From the NCBI GenBank assembly GCA_014381825.1, contig JACNKX010000038.1, positions 186,001 to 250,000 of the forward strand: a DNA stretch of 64,000 bases, read 5' to 3'. Below the pieces are notes generated by a model. The model made no database searches and was not told where the DNA came from. It saw only the letters and a list, made by a program, of their open reading frames with translations. This document shows, one piece after another, positions 42,399 through 53,001 of the stretch; position 1 is the first letter of the stretch; each line of letters opens with the position of its first letter. The translations under genes were made by a program, and so were the position numbers. The DNA is from Planctomycetota bacterium. Lineage in GTDB: Bacteria; Planctomycetota; Planctomycetia; Pirellulales; Pirellulaceae.

Positions 42399-42698
42399 GT
42401 TTCGACCTATCTCTCGCCGAAGCGTCCTTGCTAATCGGCTCATCCCTACGCTCCTATAGAGCTCTGGACGCGGTCCGCGCACGCCTCCAATGACTGTTAC
42501 AAGCGTCTTCAAAGCGTAGCAAGACCAATACACCCACCTCCGGCGGGAAGATACGATTCTCCGAGTGCCGTATGTTACTCGCTCGATAACCGATAAAAAG
42601 ACCTTGACATCTCCCAATAATAAAATAGACTGGCGGACGAGTTACACACCGGCACTCTATCCTGCCAAATCACCGATTCTTGCGTTGAGGAAACATCG
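42399..42698 (+). other. 300-nt intergenic region
   Basis: Between the DUF1552 gene and the giant multidomain gene. It contains a TTGACA at 42604-42609 followed by an AT-rich stretch (AATAATAAAATAG), which may be part of a promoter, though no well-spaced -10 element is seen. No terminator or coding frame. Confidence 0.5.
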
Positions 42699-45600
42699 AT
42701 GTCTCCTTTCATCTCGCAGTGGCGTCTCGTCTTACTCTGTCTCGTCATTTTGAGTGCGTCACCGGTGCTGTGTGACGATGAAAATCCGGGCGAAGCTTCG
42801 GATCGCACCCAGGTTAGTTACTTTCAACAAGTACGGCCGATCTTTCAAGCACAATGCCACGGCTGCCACCAACCGGCCAAAGCAGACGGCGACTATGTGA
42901 TGACGGACTTTGAAAGGATGTTAGCCGGAGGTGAAAGCGAAGAGACGGCCATCGTGCCCGGAAGGGCGGGCGAAGGGTATCTCTTTGAACTGATCAAGCC
43001 CGTCGATGGCGAAGCTGAAATGCCGAAGGAGAAGAAGCCGCTTTCAGAAATTGAACTCGCTCTGATCGAGAAGTGGATCGCGCAGGGTGCCAAGGACGAC
43101 ACGCCAGCGAGCGCGAAACAACAGTATGACATGGATCATCCGCCCGAGTACTCCATGCCTCCCGTCATCACATCGCTCGACTTCTCGTCCGACGGCAATC
43201 TGCTCGCCGTCACGGGCTATCACGAAGTGCTGTTGCACAAGGCGGATGGTTCGGGGCTCGTCGCGAGATTGGTTGGTGTATCGGAACGGATTGAATCGGT
43301 CGCCTTCTCTCCCGATGGAAATCGATTGGCCGTAACCGGCGGTCTGCCAGCTCGAATGGGAGAAGTGCAAGTTTGGGATGTCGAGAAGCGCGAACTCACC
43401 CTCTCACACACGGTGACCTACGACACGGTTTACGGAGCGAGTTGGTCACCCGATGGCAAGCTGATTGCATTCGGCTGCGCAGACAATACGGTCCGAGTGA
43501 TCGATGCCGAAACGGGCGAGCAGGTGCTGTATCAGGGAGCGCATAACGACTGGCCGCTCGACACGGTGTTCTCGGAAAAAGGTACGCATCTCATCTCAGT
43601 CGGTCGTGATCGTTCGGCCAAGTTGACGGAAATGGCAACGCAACGATTCATCGACAACGTGACGTCGATCACTCCGGGCGCTTTGAAAGGCGGGATCGCT
43701 GCGATCGACCGGCATCCGACCAAGGACGAGATCCTCGTAGGTGGAGCCGATGGTGAGCCGAAGCTGTATCGAGTTTTCCGCACATCGAAACGAGTGATCG
43801 GAGACGACGCAAACTTGATCCGCAAGTTCCCTAAACTCAAGGGACGCGTCTTCGATGTCGCAATCAGCCGCGATGGCAAGCGAATCGCTGCGGGAAGCTG
43901 TGTCGACAGAACTGGCGAAGTGCGCATCTACGCCTACGAGTTCGACAGCGAGCTACCAAAGGACCTCCTGGCAATCATGCAGAAACGTGTTGCGCAGCGA
44001 ACTGCAGAGGAGAAGGAGAAGATTGCTGACTACCATACTAAAGGAGTCAAGGTTCTAGCAGAAACGAATTTGGAGCAGGCAGGCGTCTTTGCCGTCGCGT
44101 TCAGCATAGATGGCAAGATTGTGGCCGCAGCCGGCTCGGACGGAACGGTTCGGTTAATCAATGCCGACAGCGGATCGATCGTCAAGGAATTTGTGCCCGT
44201 TCCGGTCGACTCGATGATGGACGACGCCGAGCAGGCGGAGCATGTCGCAAAAGCATCGCCGGCTCCGCTCGCTCCGCAACCAACCGCAACCGACGAATCT
44301 TTGCCCGAAGGTGAGAAACTCGCTTCGATCGATGTCCAGCCAACCAACATCCGACTTGCCAAACGCTTCGATACGGCTCAGTTCATCGTGACGGGGCATT
44401 TGGAATCTGGAAACGTTGTTGATGTGACCCGTCTGGTCAAAGTCGACGCTTCGACGGACGTGGTCGATGTTTCGGCGACCGGTCTGGTGCGTAGCAAAGC
44501 GAATGGACAGTCCGATCTGACGTTTTCGCTCGGCGACAAGAAAGCCACGGCGATCGTCGAGGCTGCAGGAGTCGAAATGGATTACCAAGTCGATCTGATC
44601 CGTGACGTGAATCCGGTCTTTGGCAAGGCAGGTTGCAACGCGGGCGTGTGCCACGGATCGAAGAAGGGCAAAGGCGGCTTGAAGACTTCGATGCGAGGCA
44701 ACGATCCAATCTTTGAAGCGCGGGCGTACATCGACGAATTGGCGTCGCGCCGAATGAACTTGGCATCGCCAGAGAACAGCCTCATGTTGCTGAAAGCTAC
44801 GACCGGCGTGCCACACGAAGGTGGACAAGTCGTCGTTACCGGAACTCCGCATTACGAAGTGATTCGGAAGTGGATTGCCGACGGCGCGAAAATCGACTTG
44901 GATTCGCCGCGAGTAACTAGCATCGAGATCTTCCCCAAATACCGCATCCTGCAACGCACGGATGCTAAGCAACAGTTCCGTGTCTTGGCGACGTACGCCA
45001 ACGACGAGGTCCGTGACGTCACCTCCGAAGCCCACATTTCCAGCGGCAATATAGAAGTGGCGACGGCGGACAATGCTGGCTTGGTCACCGTGCAGCGCCG
45101 CGGTGAATCGCCGATCCTAGCACGATTCGAAGGGAAATACGCCGCGTCAACGTTGACGGTAATGGGAGATCGGACCGGCTTCGCTTGGACGGACGTTCCC
45201 GCAAACAATTTCATTGACGGGCTAGTGGCAAAGAAACTCCAACGCACGAAGGCACGGCCCTCTGAACTGTGTACGGATGCTGAGTTCATTCGTCGTGTGC
45301 ATCTCGACGTGATTGGCTTGCCTCCCACTGTCGACAGCGTGCGAGCCTTCTTGGCAGACAGTCGCGAGTCGAAAGTTAAACGCGATGAACTGATTGACCA
45401 ACTCGTCGGCACGGACGATTACGTCGAACATTGGACGAACAAATGGGCCGATCTGCTGCAAGTCAATCGCAAGTTTTTGGCAGTCGAAGGAGCGACCGCG
45501 TTTCGCAAGTGGATTCGCGATCAGATTGCGGCCAATACGCCATACGATCAGTTCGCCTACACACTGCTCACGGCAAGCGGCTCCAACAAGGACAACCCGG

Positions 45601-47831
45601 CAGCATCATACTACAAGATCCACCGGACCCCTGAAGACACAATGGAGAACACGACACACTTGCTCCTCGGCATACGGTTCAGTTGCAACAAGTGCCATGA
45701 TCACCCATTCGAAGGCTGGGTCCAGAACCAGTACTGGGAAACGGCTGCGTACTTCGCTCAATTTGGTTTAAAGAAAGACCCCGCGAGCGGCAAGAACGAA
45801 ATCGGACGAACCGCCGTCGAAGCGGGTAAGCCGCTGTACGAGGTTGTCTTCGAAAAGGATGAAGGCGAAGTGTTCCACGACGAAACAGGCGCGGTCACTC
45901 CGCCGAACTTCCCGTTTGAGAGCCACTACGTCGCCGCGCCGAATGCGTCGCGTCGCGAGCATCTCGCTCGTTGGATGATCTCGCCCGACAACCGGTACTT
46001 CGCCAAGAATTATGTCAATCGCATGTGGGGCTACTTACTCGGGCTGGGGCTGATCGAACCGCTGGACGACATCCGCGCCGGCAACCCGCCGACGAATCCA
46101 GAACTTCTTGCCGCGCTGACCGAAGAGTTTGTTGACGCTGGCTTCGATGTCCATCACTTGGTGCGTACGATCTGCAAGTCGCGCACGTACCAGATGTCGA
46201 TCACAACCAACAAGTGGAACGAAGACGATACGATCAATTACTCGCATGCAATGGCTCGCCGCCTTCCGGCCGAAGTACTGTACGATGCGTTGCATCAAGT
46301 GACCGGGTCTCTGTCGAAGTTCCCAGGCGTTGCACCCGGCACGCGCGCCGCCGAGTTACCGGATGTTGGCGTTAAAGAATCGAGTGGCTTCCTAGCCAAA
46401 TTCGGACGTCCGCCCCGTGAGAGTGCGTGCGAATGCGAACGGTCCAGCGGCATGCAGTTCGGCCCTGTGATGGCGTTGGTCAGCGGCTCGACAGTCGACA
46501 ACGCGATCATCGATCCGCAAGGCGAGATCGCAAAGCTAGTCGCTGCGGAGAAGGACGACACAAAACTGATAAGCGAACTCTTCATGCGAATCCTCAATCG
46601 ACCGGCCGGTCAGAAAGAGATCGAGGTCACGCTTGCCATGATGCGCGACTTGCCGGCGGAACACGCTCAGCTTGTCGCAACCACACAGGAGTACGAGAAG
46701 AGTCTCGCGCCGAAAATCGCGGAGCGGGAGAAAGTACGACAAGACGCGATCGCCGCGTCGAAGTCAGAACTCGAGTCCTACGAAAAGGAGATCGCGACGC
46801 GAGAGGCTGAACTCGACAAGCAACACGACGAGGCGATTGCTAATGCCGACACAGCGGTGAAGGAATATGAAGCGAAGCTGAACGAACAACTCGCGGTTTG
46901 GGAAGCCAAGGAAGATAAAGGCACTGCATGGACGCCACTCGAGCCCTCCGAGTTGTCCTCGACAAGTGCAACCACGCTAACCAAGCAAGATGACTTGTCC
47001 ATCGTCGCGACTAGTTCAAACGGACTGGGGACATACAAGGTCGTTGCTCATACTGACTTGAAGAGTATCACGGCTGTACGACTGGAGGCGTTGGCCGACG
47101 ACCAACAACCAATGAAAGGGCCAGGACGTTCTCCGGATGGAAATTTCGTGTTAACCGAATTCGAACTCTCGACGGCTCCCAAGTCCGATCTCACGAAAGC
47201 CACGAAGATCGATTTGGAGAACGCTCAAGCCGACTTTAGTCAAGCCGAGTACAACGTCGCGACCGCGATCGATGGCAATATGGCATCAACCGGCAATGGA
47301 TGGGCAATCGCTCCGAAACCCGGCGTCAATCACCTGGCATCTTTCGAGACGAAAGAAGATATCGGCCACGACGGTGGCACCGTGTTGACGTTTCTGCTGC
47401 ATCAGCACTTCAACAGCGGTCAACATTCACTCGGTCGATTCCGATTGTCCGTGACTACTTCGACCGGGCCGATTTTGTTGGAAGGTCTGCCACAGAACGT
47501 GACAGACATCCTTGCTATCGCGGTCGACCAACGCGACGACAAGCAGAGAGCGGATTTGCTCGCGTACTATCGCGGTATCGACGGCGAGTTGAAGAAGCTA
47601 CAAGCAGCACTGACAAACGCCCAACAGCCAAGGCCTGTCGATCCAAAGCTGAAGCAGCTTCGCGACAAGCTGGCCGAAGTCAGTAAACCGTTGCCCGTCG
47701 ATTTGAAGTTAGCGCAACGACGAGCCGACGTAGACCTGAGCGAGAAACTGCTGAAGAACCGTCGACTGACCGCCGCCCAAGATGTTGCTTGGGCGCTGAT
47801 TAACAGTCCAGCGTTTCTGTTTAATCGATGA
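42699..47831 (+). CDS. giant PSCyt1 - WD40 - PSCyt2/DUF1549 - DUF1553 exported protein
   Basis: A 1710-residue exported protein. Domains in order: signal peptide (1-25); C53-H-G-C-H57 (PSCyt1 haem-like motif); WD40-type propeller (about 150-490, with repeated SPDGNRLAV and [10 protein letters not shown] units); an Ig-like Big_2-type domain (about 540-625); a second cytochrome-like segment with C646-N-A-G-V-C651-H652; another Ig-like part (740-820). DUF1549 then follows with C996-N-K-C-H1000-D-H-P-F, and DUF1553 with [22 protein letters not shown] charged coiled coil lies at about 1335-1410. A beta-sandwich with an FN-type fold (1430-1590) and a final helical part complete it. It is followed by a DUF1501 gene. 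Role unknown; possibly an exported redox complex component. Confidence 0.88.
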   Translation: MSPFISQWRLVLLCLVILSASPVLCDDENPGEASDRTQVSYFQQVRPIFQAQCHGCHQPAKADGDYVMTDFERMLAGGESEETAIVPGRAGEGYLFELIKPVDGEAEMPKEKKPLSEIELALIEKWIAQGAKDDTPASAKQQYDMDHPPEYSMPPVITSLDFSSDGNLLAVTGYHEVLLHKADGSGLVARLVGVSERIESVAFSPDGNRLAVTGGLPARMGEVQVWDVEKRELTLSHTVTYDTVYGASWSPDGKLIAFGCADNTVRVIDAETGEQVLYQGAHNDWPLDTVFSEKGTHLISVGRDRSAKLTEMATQRFIDNVTSITPGALKGGIAAIDRHPTKDEILVGGADGEPKLYRVFRTSKRVIGDDANLIRKFPKLKGRVFDVAISRDGKRIAAGSCVDRTGEVRIYAYEFDSELPKDLLAIMQKRVAQRTAEEKEKIADYHTKGVKVLAETNLEQAGVFAVAFSIDGKIVAAAGSDGTVRLINADSGSIVKEFVPVPVDSMMDDAEQAEHVAKASPAPLAPQPTATDESLPEGEKLASIDVQPTNIRLAKRFDTAQFIVTGHLESGNVVDVTRLVKVDASTDVVDVSATGLVRSKANGQSDLTFSLGDKKATAIVEAAGVEMDYQVDLIRDVNPVFGKAGCNAGVCHGSKKGKGGLKTSMRGNDPIFEARAYIDELASRRMNLASPENSLMLLKATTGVPHEGGQVVVTGTPHYEVIRKWIADGAKIDLDSPRVTSIEIFPKYRILQRTDAKQQFRVLATYANDEVRDVTSEAHISSGNIEVATADNAGLVTVQRRGESPILARFEGKYAASTLTVMGDRTGFAWTDVPANNFIDGLVAKKLQRTKARPSELCTDAEFIRRVHLDVIGLPPTVDSVRAFLADSRESKVKRDELIDQLVGTDDYVEHWTNKWADLLQVNRKFLAVEGATAFRKWIRDQIAANTPYDQFAYTLLTASGSNKDNPAASYYKIHRTPEDTMENTTHLLLGIRFSCNKCHDHPFEGWVQNQYWETAAYFAQFGLKKDPASGKNEIGRTAVEAGKPLYEVVFEKDEGEVFHDETGAVTPPNFPFESHYVAAPNASRREHLARWMISPDNRYFAKNYVNRMWGYLLGLGLIEPLDDIRAGNPPTNPELLAALTEEFVDAGFDVHHLVRTICKSRTYQMSITTNKWNEDDTINYSHAMARRLPAEVLYDALHQVTGSLSKFPGVAPGTRAAELPDVGVKESSGFLAKFGRPPRESACECERSSGMQFGPVMALVSGSTVDNAIIDPQGEIAKLVAAEKDDTKLISELFMRILNRPAGQKEIEVTLAMMRDLPAEHAQLVATTQEYEKSLAPKIAEREKVRQDAIAASKSELESYEKEIATREAELDKQHDEAIANADTAVKEYEAKLNEQLAVWEAKEDKGTAWTPLEPSELSSTSATTLTKQDDLSIVATSSNGLGTYKVVAHTDLKSITAVRLEALADDQQPMKGPGRSPDGNFVLTEFELSTAPKSDLTKATKIDLENAQADFSQAEYNVATAIDGNMASTGNGWAIAPKPGVNHLASFETKEDIGHDGGTVLTFLLHQHFNSGQHSLGRFRLSVTTSTGPILLEGLPQNVTDILAIAVDQRDDKQRADLLAYYRGIDGELKKLQAALTNAQQPRPVDPKLKQLRDKLAEVSKPLPVDLKLAQRRADVDLSEKLLKNRRLTAAQDVAWALINSPAFLFNR

Positions 47832-47879
47832 CACAAGACGACACTCGCCGGAAACTGGTGCTACGAGAAGGAGACAATC

Positions 47880-49346
47880 ATGCTCGTCATCCCTGGACAA
47901 CCTGGTAGAGATCTCAGTGATCGACAGCTCGGCATGACGCGGCGAGATATTCTACGTGTCGGTGGTTCCGGGATGCTGGGGCTCAGTCTTGGTTCGATGC
48001 TTCAACTTCAGGCTGCGACCGCCGCGGCAGCGGGCGGGGTCACTAGCAACGGATCGGCCAAGAGCATCATCTTGATGTTCCTCCAAGGTGGTCCTAGTCA
48101 TCTGGACTTATGGGACCCGAAACCAAATCTGCCGGACAATATGGTTGGGCCTTTCAAAGAGATCTCAACAAAGTTGCCAGGCGTCCAATTCACCGAGTTG
48201 TTGCCGCAGCTTGCTCAAGTGAACGACAAAGCGACGCTTATTCGTTCGATGAGTTACACACCGGCCGGCTTATTTAACCACACGGCCGCGATCTACCAGA
48301 TGTTGACCGGTTACACGACCGACAAAGTCAGTCCGTCCGGCCAGTTAGAGCCGCCTAGCCCAAAGGACTTCCCCAACTTCGGCTCGAATCTCGTTCGTCT
48401 CAAACCATCGAACGTCCCGATGCTGCCATTCGTAATGCTGCCGCGCCCACTGCAGGAAAGTAACGTTGTCGGCAAAGCGGGCACAGCGGGATTCTTGGGT
48501 CGCGCATACGATCCGTACTACCTGTATCCGTCGGGCGACGACATGAACATGAACAAGATGGACGGGATCAGCATTGACGATCTTCAGCTCCGTCCTCAAG
48601 TTCACTCTGGACGATTGCAACGTCGCGCGCGATTGCGCGATGTCATCAATAAAGGCATGCCTGATGTAGAAAAAGCGGTGGGCGATTACAAACTGAACGA
48701 GTACTACGGTCGAGCGCTGGAGTTGGTGACGTCCGGTCGCGCACGAGACGCCTTTGCGCTGGACCGCGAATCGAGCCAACTCCGTGATCGCTACGGCCGC
48801 AACACGTTCGGACAGAGCTGTCTGCTTGCGAGGCGTTTGATCGAAGCGGGCACACGCGTCGTGGAAGTCGTTTGGCCGAAGATCGCTAATTCAGACAACC
48901 ACTCGTGGGACGTCCACAAAGGTCTAACCAAACGGATGCAAGACCAATCGGCACCAATGCTCGACGCAGGACTGTCAGCGCTGATCGACGATATGGATCA
49001 GCGCGGGATGCTTGAAGAGACAATGATCGTTGCCGTCGGCGAGTTCGGTCGTAGTCCAGAACGAGGCGTCAGCACTTCAGGTAACGACAACAGCTCGGAT
49101 GGCCGCGATCACTGGCCGTATTGTTACACGGCACTGGTTGCCGGTGGTGGAATCAAACGCGGCTACATTCATGGCGAATCAGACAAGACCGGCTCAGCAC
49201 CTGTTAGTGAGCCCGTGCATCCCCGCGAGCTACTGGCGACGATTTACCACTCGTTCGGTATCGACCCGAGCATGCTGATGTACAATCACCTGAATCAACC
49301 GCGCGAGTTGGTGAAGGGCTTTCCGGTGACGAAGTTGTTCAGTTAA
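47880..49346 (+). CDS. DUF1501 Tat-exported protein, partner of the giant gene
   Basis: A 488-residue protein with a twin-arginine leader ([10 protein letters not shown] at residues 20-29, preceded by an unusually long 19-residue n-region). The body matches DUF1501: [63 protein letters not shown], and [16 protein letters not shown] lies 6 nt before the ATG, an optimal site. It is 48 nt after the giant PSCyt gene and is its co-transcribed partner, as in most planctomycetes. It differs from the DUF1501 protein at 14214 in length and leader. No enzyme function is assigned. Confidence 0.92.
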   Translation: MLVIPGQPGRDLSDRQLGMTRRDILRVGGSGMLGLSLGSMLQLQAATAAAAGGVTSNGSAKSIILMFLQGGPSHLDLWDPKPNLPDNMVGPFKEISTKLPGVQFTELLPQLAQVNDKATLIRSMSYTPAGLFNHTAAIYQMLTGYTTDKVSPSGQLEPPSPKDFPNFGSNLVRLKPSNVPMLPFVMLPRPLQESNVVGKAGTAGFLGRAYDPYYLYPSGDDMNMNKMDGISIDDLQLRPQVHSGRLQRRARLRDVINKGMPDVEKAVGDYKLNEYYGRALELVTSGRARDAFALDRESSQLRDRYGRNTFGQSCLLARRLIEAGTRVVEVVWPKIANSDNHSWDVHKGLTKRMQDQSAPMLDAGLSALIDDMDQRGMLEETMIVAVGEFGRSPERGVSTSGNDNSSDGRDHWPYCYTALVAGGGIKRGYIHGESDKTGSAPVSEPVHPRELLATIYHSFGIDPSMLMYNHLNQPRELVKGFPVTKLFS

Positions 49347-49479
49347 GCCTCGCTAGCCCGATGCGAGCGGCAATCGGGGGGGGATTTATCTTCGCCGTGG
49401 TCGAATGGACGAGCGGCCATAACACGTTCAGATAGCTTGAAAGGGTGTCCGAGGGCAAACCGTTCACGACCGGTTCGTG

Positions 49480-49508
49480 TTGACAGTCGTCTATGAGGAG
49501 CCTACTTT
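49480..49508 (+). promoter_or_regulatory. possible promoter of the Rrf2 gene
   Basis: TTGACA (49480-49485) followed after 17 nt by TACTTT (49503-49508). The -35 box is perfect, the -10 box is poor (3 of 6). It lies about 75 nt before the ATG. Confidence 0.25.
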
Positions 49509-49582
49509 GGAGGTTTGGGTCTGCAAATCTCTTTTGCCAATAGTCTTGCATCACACTGCCCCTCGCAGAAAGAATTGTGAAC

Positions 49583-50020
49583 ATGATTTCACAAACCGCT
49601 GAGTACGCTTTGAGGGCCATCGTTTACCTAGCAGACCAAACCGAACCGCAGACCAATGTACAGATCGCCGAAGTCACCGAAGTTCCAGTTGGCTACTTGG
49701 CTAAAGTGATGCAAAGCCTAAGCCGTGCACGAATCGTCACGGCTCGACGCGGTCTTCGTGGCGGTTTTAAGTTAGCACTCGCGGCAGACGAACTCACCGT
49801 GCTGGAGGTCGTCAACATCGTCGACCCTGTACGCCGATTCCACGAATGCCCACTCGGGTTGCATGGTATTAATCTATGTCCGCTGCATCGCAGCTTGGAT
49901 GATGCGGCCAAGGCCATCGAAGACACATTCGGCGACACGACGATCGCTGACCTCATCCACGTTCCGCGACATCGAAAACCACTTTGTCGTTTTCCCGCCG
50001 CACCAAAGCCCGCGACGTAA
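49583..50020 (+). CDS. Rrf2-family transcriptional regulator
   Basis: A 145-residue regulator. The N-terminal winged helix-turn-helix reads MISQTAEYALRAIVYLA and then VPVGYLAKVMQSLSRARIVTARRGLRGGFKLA, the Rrf2 signature. In the ligand region there are two cysteines (in ECPLG and NLCPLH, 9 residues apart) and a following His, partly like the iron-sulfur binding region of NsrR/IscR; the usual third Cys is not in the expected place. It may sense iron-sulfur status, NO or redox through a variant cluster; this is inference. An upstream GTG at 49577 is an alternative start. The next gene is 191 nt away, so it may be monocistronic. Confidence 0.9.
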   Translation: MISQTAEYALRAIVYLADQTEPQTNVQIAEVTEVPVGYLAKVMQSLSRARIVTARRGLRGGFKLALAADELTVLEVVNIVDPVRRFHECPLGLHGINLCPLHRSLDDAAKAIEDTFGDTTIADLIHVPRHRKPLCRFPAAPKPAT

Positions 50021-50211
50021 CTTCGGGTTGCCATTGACAGCTCCATTGTCGGGAGCAAGTCATCAGCGATGCGCGGCTCCTCCCTGGGCAGTCCCGCGAC
50101 GTTGAATTTCGCTGGGCCGATTCTTGAGCTTGCGGCAACGGGGCACTTCCGTTAAAAGCCGTCCGCTCAGCTGCGCGCGTCAGGGATTGTCTCGTACACC
50201 AAAGGCCAAGG

Positions 50212-51513
50212 ATGGCTCTGTTCGGAAGAAACTTGTTTCGTCGGCGTACTGCGTCGCAGACGGTTGTCGGCGTCGCTAGCTCGGGGCTTCCGGCACCGAT
50301 TCGATGGCTCCTGGGCACACGATTCGTGTCCCGGATCTTGATCTATCTCGTGCCGATTTTGCTGACGATTGGTGTGCTTACGCTGGATTGGTCGAATGGT
50401 TGGCCACGATTTTCGTTTAATCGAGAGCGGGCCACAGAAGTTAAAGACACAGCGAAAGGGCTGGCAAACGACGTACGGGAGCACATTCCTGACAGCGTGG
50501 TCGAGAAGGTTCGGGAGACTATTCCTGATGGCCTCGCACTCGATCGATGGACTTCGGAGATTGCTCGCACAACCTTGCCGAGCGCGACGGATTTCAGCAA
50601 CGATCCAAGTGGTGCCCTACCGACGATTCGCGAGTCGGGTTCGACGATTCGCATCGCCAGTTTCAACATTCAAGTATTCGGCACTTCGAAAGCGGCTAAA
50701 CCTCAGGTGATGCAAGTCTTGGCAAGCGTCGTGCGACGATTCGATGTCGTCGCAATCCAGGAGCTGCGTACGATGGATACGACGGTACTGGACCGTTTCG
50801 TAACGTTAATCAATTCGGAAGGCAGGGGCTATCGTTACATTGCTGGCCCTCGACTTGGGCGGACGAGCAGCAAGGAACAGTACGTGTTCGTCTACGATGC
50901 AACGCGTGTCACGGTCGATCCAGAATCTCTCTTAACTGTCCCCGACCCTCAAGATTACTTACATCGCGAACCGACGATTGCCCGTTTTCAGACACGATCG
51001 AGTACAACGCAGCCCGGGTTTTCCTTCATTCTGGCGAACATCCATACGGACCCTGACGAGACCGACACGGAACTTGACGCGTTGGATGACGTATTCGTCT
51101 CACTACAGCAAAATGCGTGGCGCGAGGACGACGTGATCCTGTTGGGCGACTTAAATGTTAGCTATAAAAAACTCGGCGAGTTGGGCCGCCTGCCGAACAT
51201 CGCTTATACGGTGCATGGTGAGCCAACGAATACACGTGGCAGCAAATCGTACGACAACATCGTCTTTGATCGCCTTGCGACCACGGAGTTCACGGGCACC
51301 GCCGGCATCTTGAATCTACAGCAGGAATTCGGATTGAGCATGAAACAGGCCATCGACGTATCGGACCATTTTCCCATTTGGGCCGAGTTCGACGTGCATG
51401 AACATGGCGCGCAGGTTTCGCTCGCCTCCCAGCCAAGCCAGTCACCGGTCGCCCGAGGCCAAGCCCGAATCGTCGAGCACCCCTTGCTGCGACTGCGCGG
51501 ATCTCAGCGTTAG
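50212..51513 (+). CDS. membrane-anchored endonuclease/exonuclease/phosphatase family protein
   Basis: A 433-residue protein. A basic N-terminus leads to one membrane helix (about 38-58), then a helical linker to residue 140. The rest is a DNase I-like (EEP) fold: IRIASFNIQVFG with the catalytic Asn, AIQELRT with the metal Glu, a late VILLGDLNVSY with Asp/Asn, and DVSDHFPIWAEF with the Asp-His pair. Such proteins cleave DNA or dephosphorylate lipids or sugars. The membrane anchor with the catalytic domain outside would suit extracellular DNA use. AAAGG lies 6 nt before the ATG. A Gln/Ser-rich tail ends it. Confidence 0.85.
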   Translation: MALFGRNLFRRRTASQTVVGVASSGLPAPIRWLLGTRFVSRILIYLVPILLTIGVLTLDWSNGWPRFSFNRERATEVKDTAKGLANDVREHIPDSVVEKVRETIPDGLALDRWTSEIARTTLPSATDFSNDPSGALPTIRESGSTIRIASFNIQVFGTSKAAKPQVMQVLASVVRRFDVVAIQELRTMDTTVLDRFVTLINSEGRGYRYIAGPRLGRTSSKEQYVFVYDATRVTVDPESLLTVPDPQDYLHREPTIARFQTRSSTTQPGFSFILANIHTDPDETDTELDALDDVFVSLQQNAWREDDVILLGDLNVSYKKLGELGRLPNIAYTVHGEPTNTRGSKSYDNIVFDRLATTEFTGTAGILNLQQEFGLSMKQAIDVSDHFPIWAEFDVHEHGAQVSLASQPSQSPVARGQARIVEHPLLRLRGSQR

Positions 51514-51709
51514 GCTCATAGCGCTCCGCCCTACCGAGACGGCAAACGAGTTGCGTCACTGATTTCCATCGTAGCATCCATGAATTGCTTGCTTCTCGTC
51601 ACATGTCGTGACAAAATGAGACCGCGCAAACGCACTTGTTGTACGCGTGAACCGAACAGGTTTATTCCGGGCAATACGCGACGAAGTTTGTGAAAGGGAG
51701 AGCGCTACA

Positions 51710-52669
51710 ATGTCCAATCAACTACTGCGGTATCGAATTCCGGGAAGAGGGCATTTCGCGTTACTTGTACTCGCCGTGTTCACACAGCCGGGTGGAAGTG
51801 ACGCGACAGAGCCGAATGACTTGAAGCTTCGGATTGACGCAATCAAAGCGGAGATCATCAATCTTCGGAATCGCACTCAAAACGAACTACCTGCGATTAG
51901 GGCTTCTCTGCATGAACTGAATACCATTGTCGCGTCCACGGCACTAGAAGCCAAGTCCGCCAAGGCGACCGAACTGCTTGCAACAACGCAACAACACGCC
52001 GATGGAACGACAGCGTATCGAGATCTGGATCTCGAAACTACCAATGCTTGGGACGCTGCCGAAGTTAGGGAGTTGCAGGCACGGGAACGACGCCGAGTTC
52101 AGGAAGCTCAATTTGCAGAGTCGGACGTGCATGTTCGACAATTTCAACAGGAACTTGAAGTGGCGGAAACTGAGGCCAATCGGGACTATGCGCGGAAGTT
52201 TCTTGTCCGGCAAGCCAACTCCGCGCATGATCGAACTCCCGCACCCTTCGTGTTCGCGTCGCCAGCTCACTTTCCGATTCGCGAGTTCGGACAGCGCGGC
52301 GAGATCCTGGAGCGGGAAGGCGCTATTATCTACGAAGACATGCAGTTGTCGTTCGCCAACGATGGGGGCTATCACCTGGAGTTTCGTCTTGAAGCTCCTC
52401 GCGTTCCCATCGACCTTCGATTGCAACTCCAGTTCCGACCGATGGGAATTGACCGCTGGAGTAGCATTACGTTGGCTCCGATACGGTTCGAGCCCAACGA
52501 AGGGGGACGAGAAACGCAGTCTCGGCGAACCGTACAAGAGTACAAGATCAGCGGGCACAGTCTCGACATTGCTCGATACTACGGGCAGCTTGGCGGCGCT
52601 GATTTCCGACGCACGGGCAACGCACGTTTCGGATATGGCTCAGCGACACGCGGCACGTCGGATCGTTGA
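51710..52669 (+). CDS. exported coiled-coil protein, unknown
   Basis: A 319-residue protein. The ATG at 51710, preceded by GGGAG at 9-10 nt, begins a leader (MSNQLLRYRIPGRGHFALLVLAVFT), while the frame is open back to 51647. Residues 35-160 are strongly helical and charged (probable coiled coil, with KLRIDAIKAEIINLRNRTQNELP). Residues 180-300 are beta-rich. I recognise no family. It lies directly upstream of the giant secretin-like gene on the same strand, so it may belong to the same assembly. Confidence 0.65.
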   Translation: MSNQLLRYRIPGRGHFALLVLAVFTQPGGSDATEPNDLKLRIDAIKAEIINLRNRTQNELPAIRASLHELNTIVASTALEAKSAKATELLATTQQHADGTTAYRDLDLETTNAWDAAEVRELQARERRRVQEAQFAESDVHVRQFQQELEVAETEANRDYARKFLVRQANSAHDRTPAPFVFASPAHFPIREFGQRGEILEREGAIIYEDMQLSFANDGGYHLEFRLEAPRVPIDLRLQLQFRPMGIDRWSSITLAPIRFEPNEGGRETQSRRTVQEYKISGHSLDIARYYGQLGGADFRRTGNARFGYGSATRGTSDR

Positions 52670-53001
52670 TTTATCGCGGCAGATAAAGTCTCTCAATCGG
52701 TAACCGACTTCCGTCATTCCATTGAATGCTTCGACAACTGGAGCAAGCATGCGCTAACCGTGCAGCAAGGTCTGGCTAATCGTCATTCCTTCACAGCATC
52801 ACTTCATAATCCGCCTTTATTGCGCCCCGCTCGGGCGGTTTGGTTGTGGCGGTCGTTCGGGCTGTGCCGAAGTTGTCTTTTGTAGGATGCCGAAATTCTT
52901 TGACACTCCGAAGGTTTCCGCGCCGGGCAGGTGCGTCGGGAACTCCCCGCATATCTCCGCTCACACCCGCTGTTTGCTCACACCGCAAGGACACACTTCG
53001 C
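52670..53001 (+). other. 332-nt intergenic region before the giant secretin gene
   Basis: Two small hairpins are visible: TTTATC/GATAAA (52670-52687) immediately after the upstream stop, and CGCCC/GGGCG (52823-52837) followed by GTTTGGTT. Neither is a strong terminator. The frame of the secretin-like gene is open back to 52840, but that part lacks a signal peptide. No other gene is apparent. Confidence 0.45.

Noticed and set aside
41745-42617. 290-codon minus-strand frame opposite the DUF1552 gene
   Set aside because: Antisense shadow of a strong gene; translation is not protein-like and has no recognisable motif.
44154-45035. 293-codon minus-strand frame inside the giant cytochrome-like gene
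   Set aside because: Fully contained antisense of a continuous 1710-codon gene with clear domains.
49349-49383. CTCGC/GCGAG hairpin and an 8-G run after the second DUF1501 gene
   Set aside because: The stem is only 5 bp and no T-run follows; the G run is simple low-complexity sequence.
52840-53001. 54-residue N-terminal extension of the giant secretin-like protein
   Set aside because: The signal peptide begins at 53002; the extension is Arg/Pro-rich without export features.
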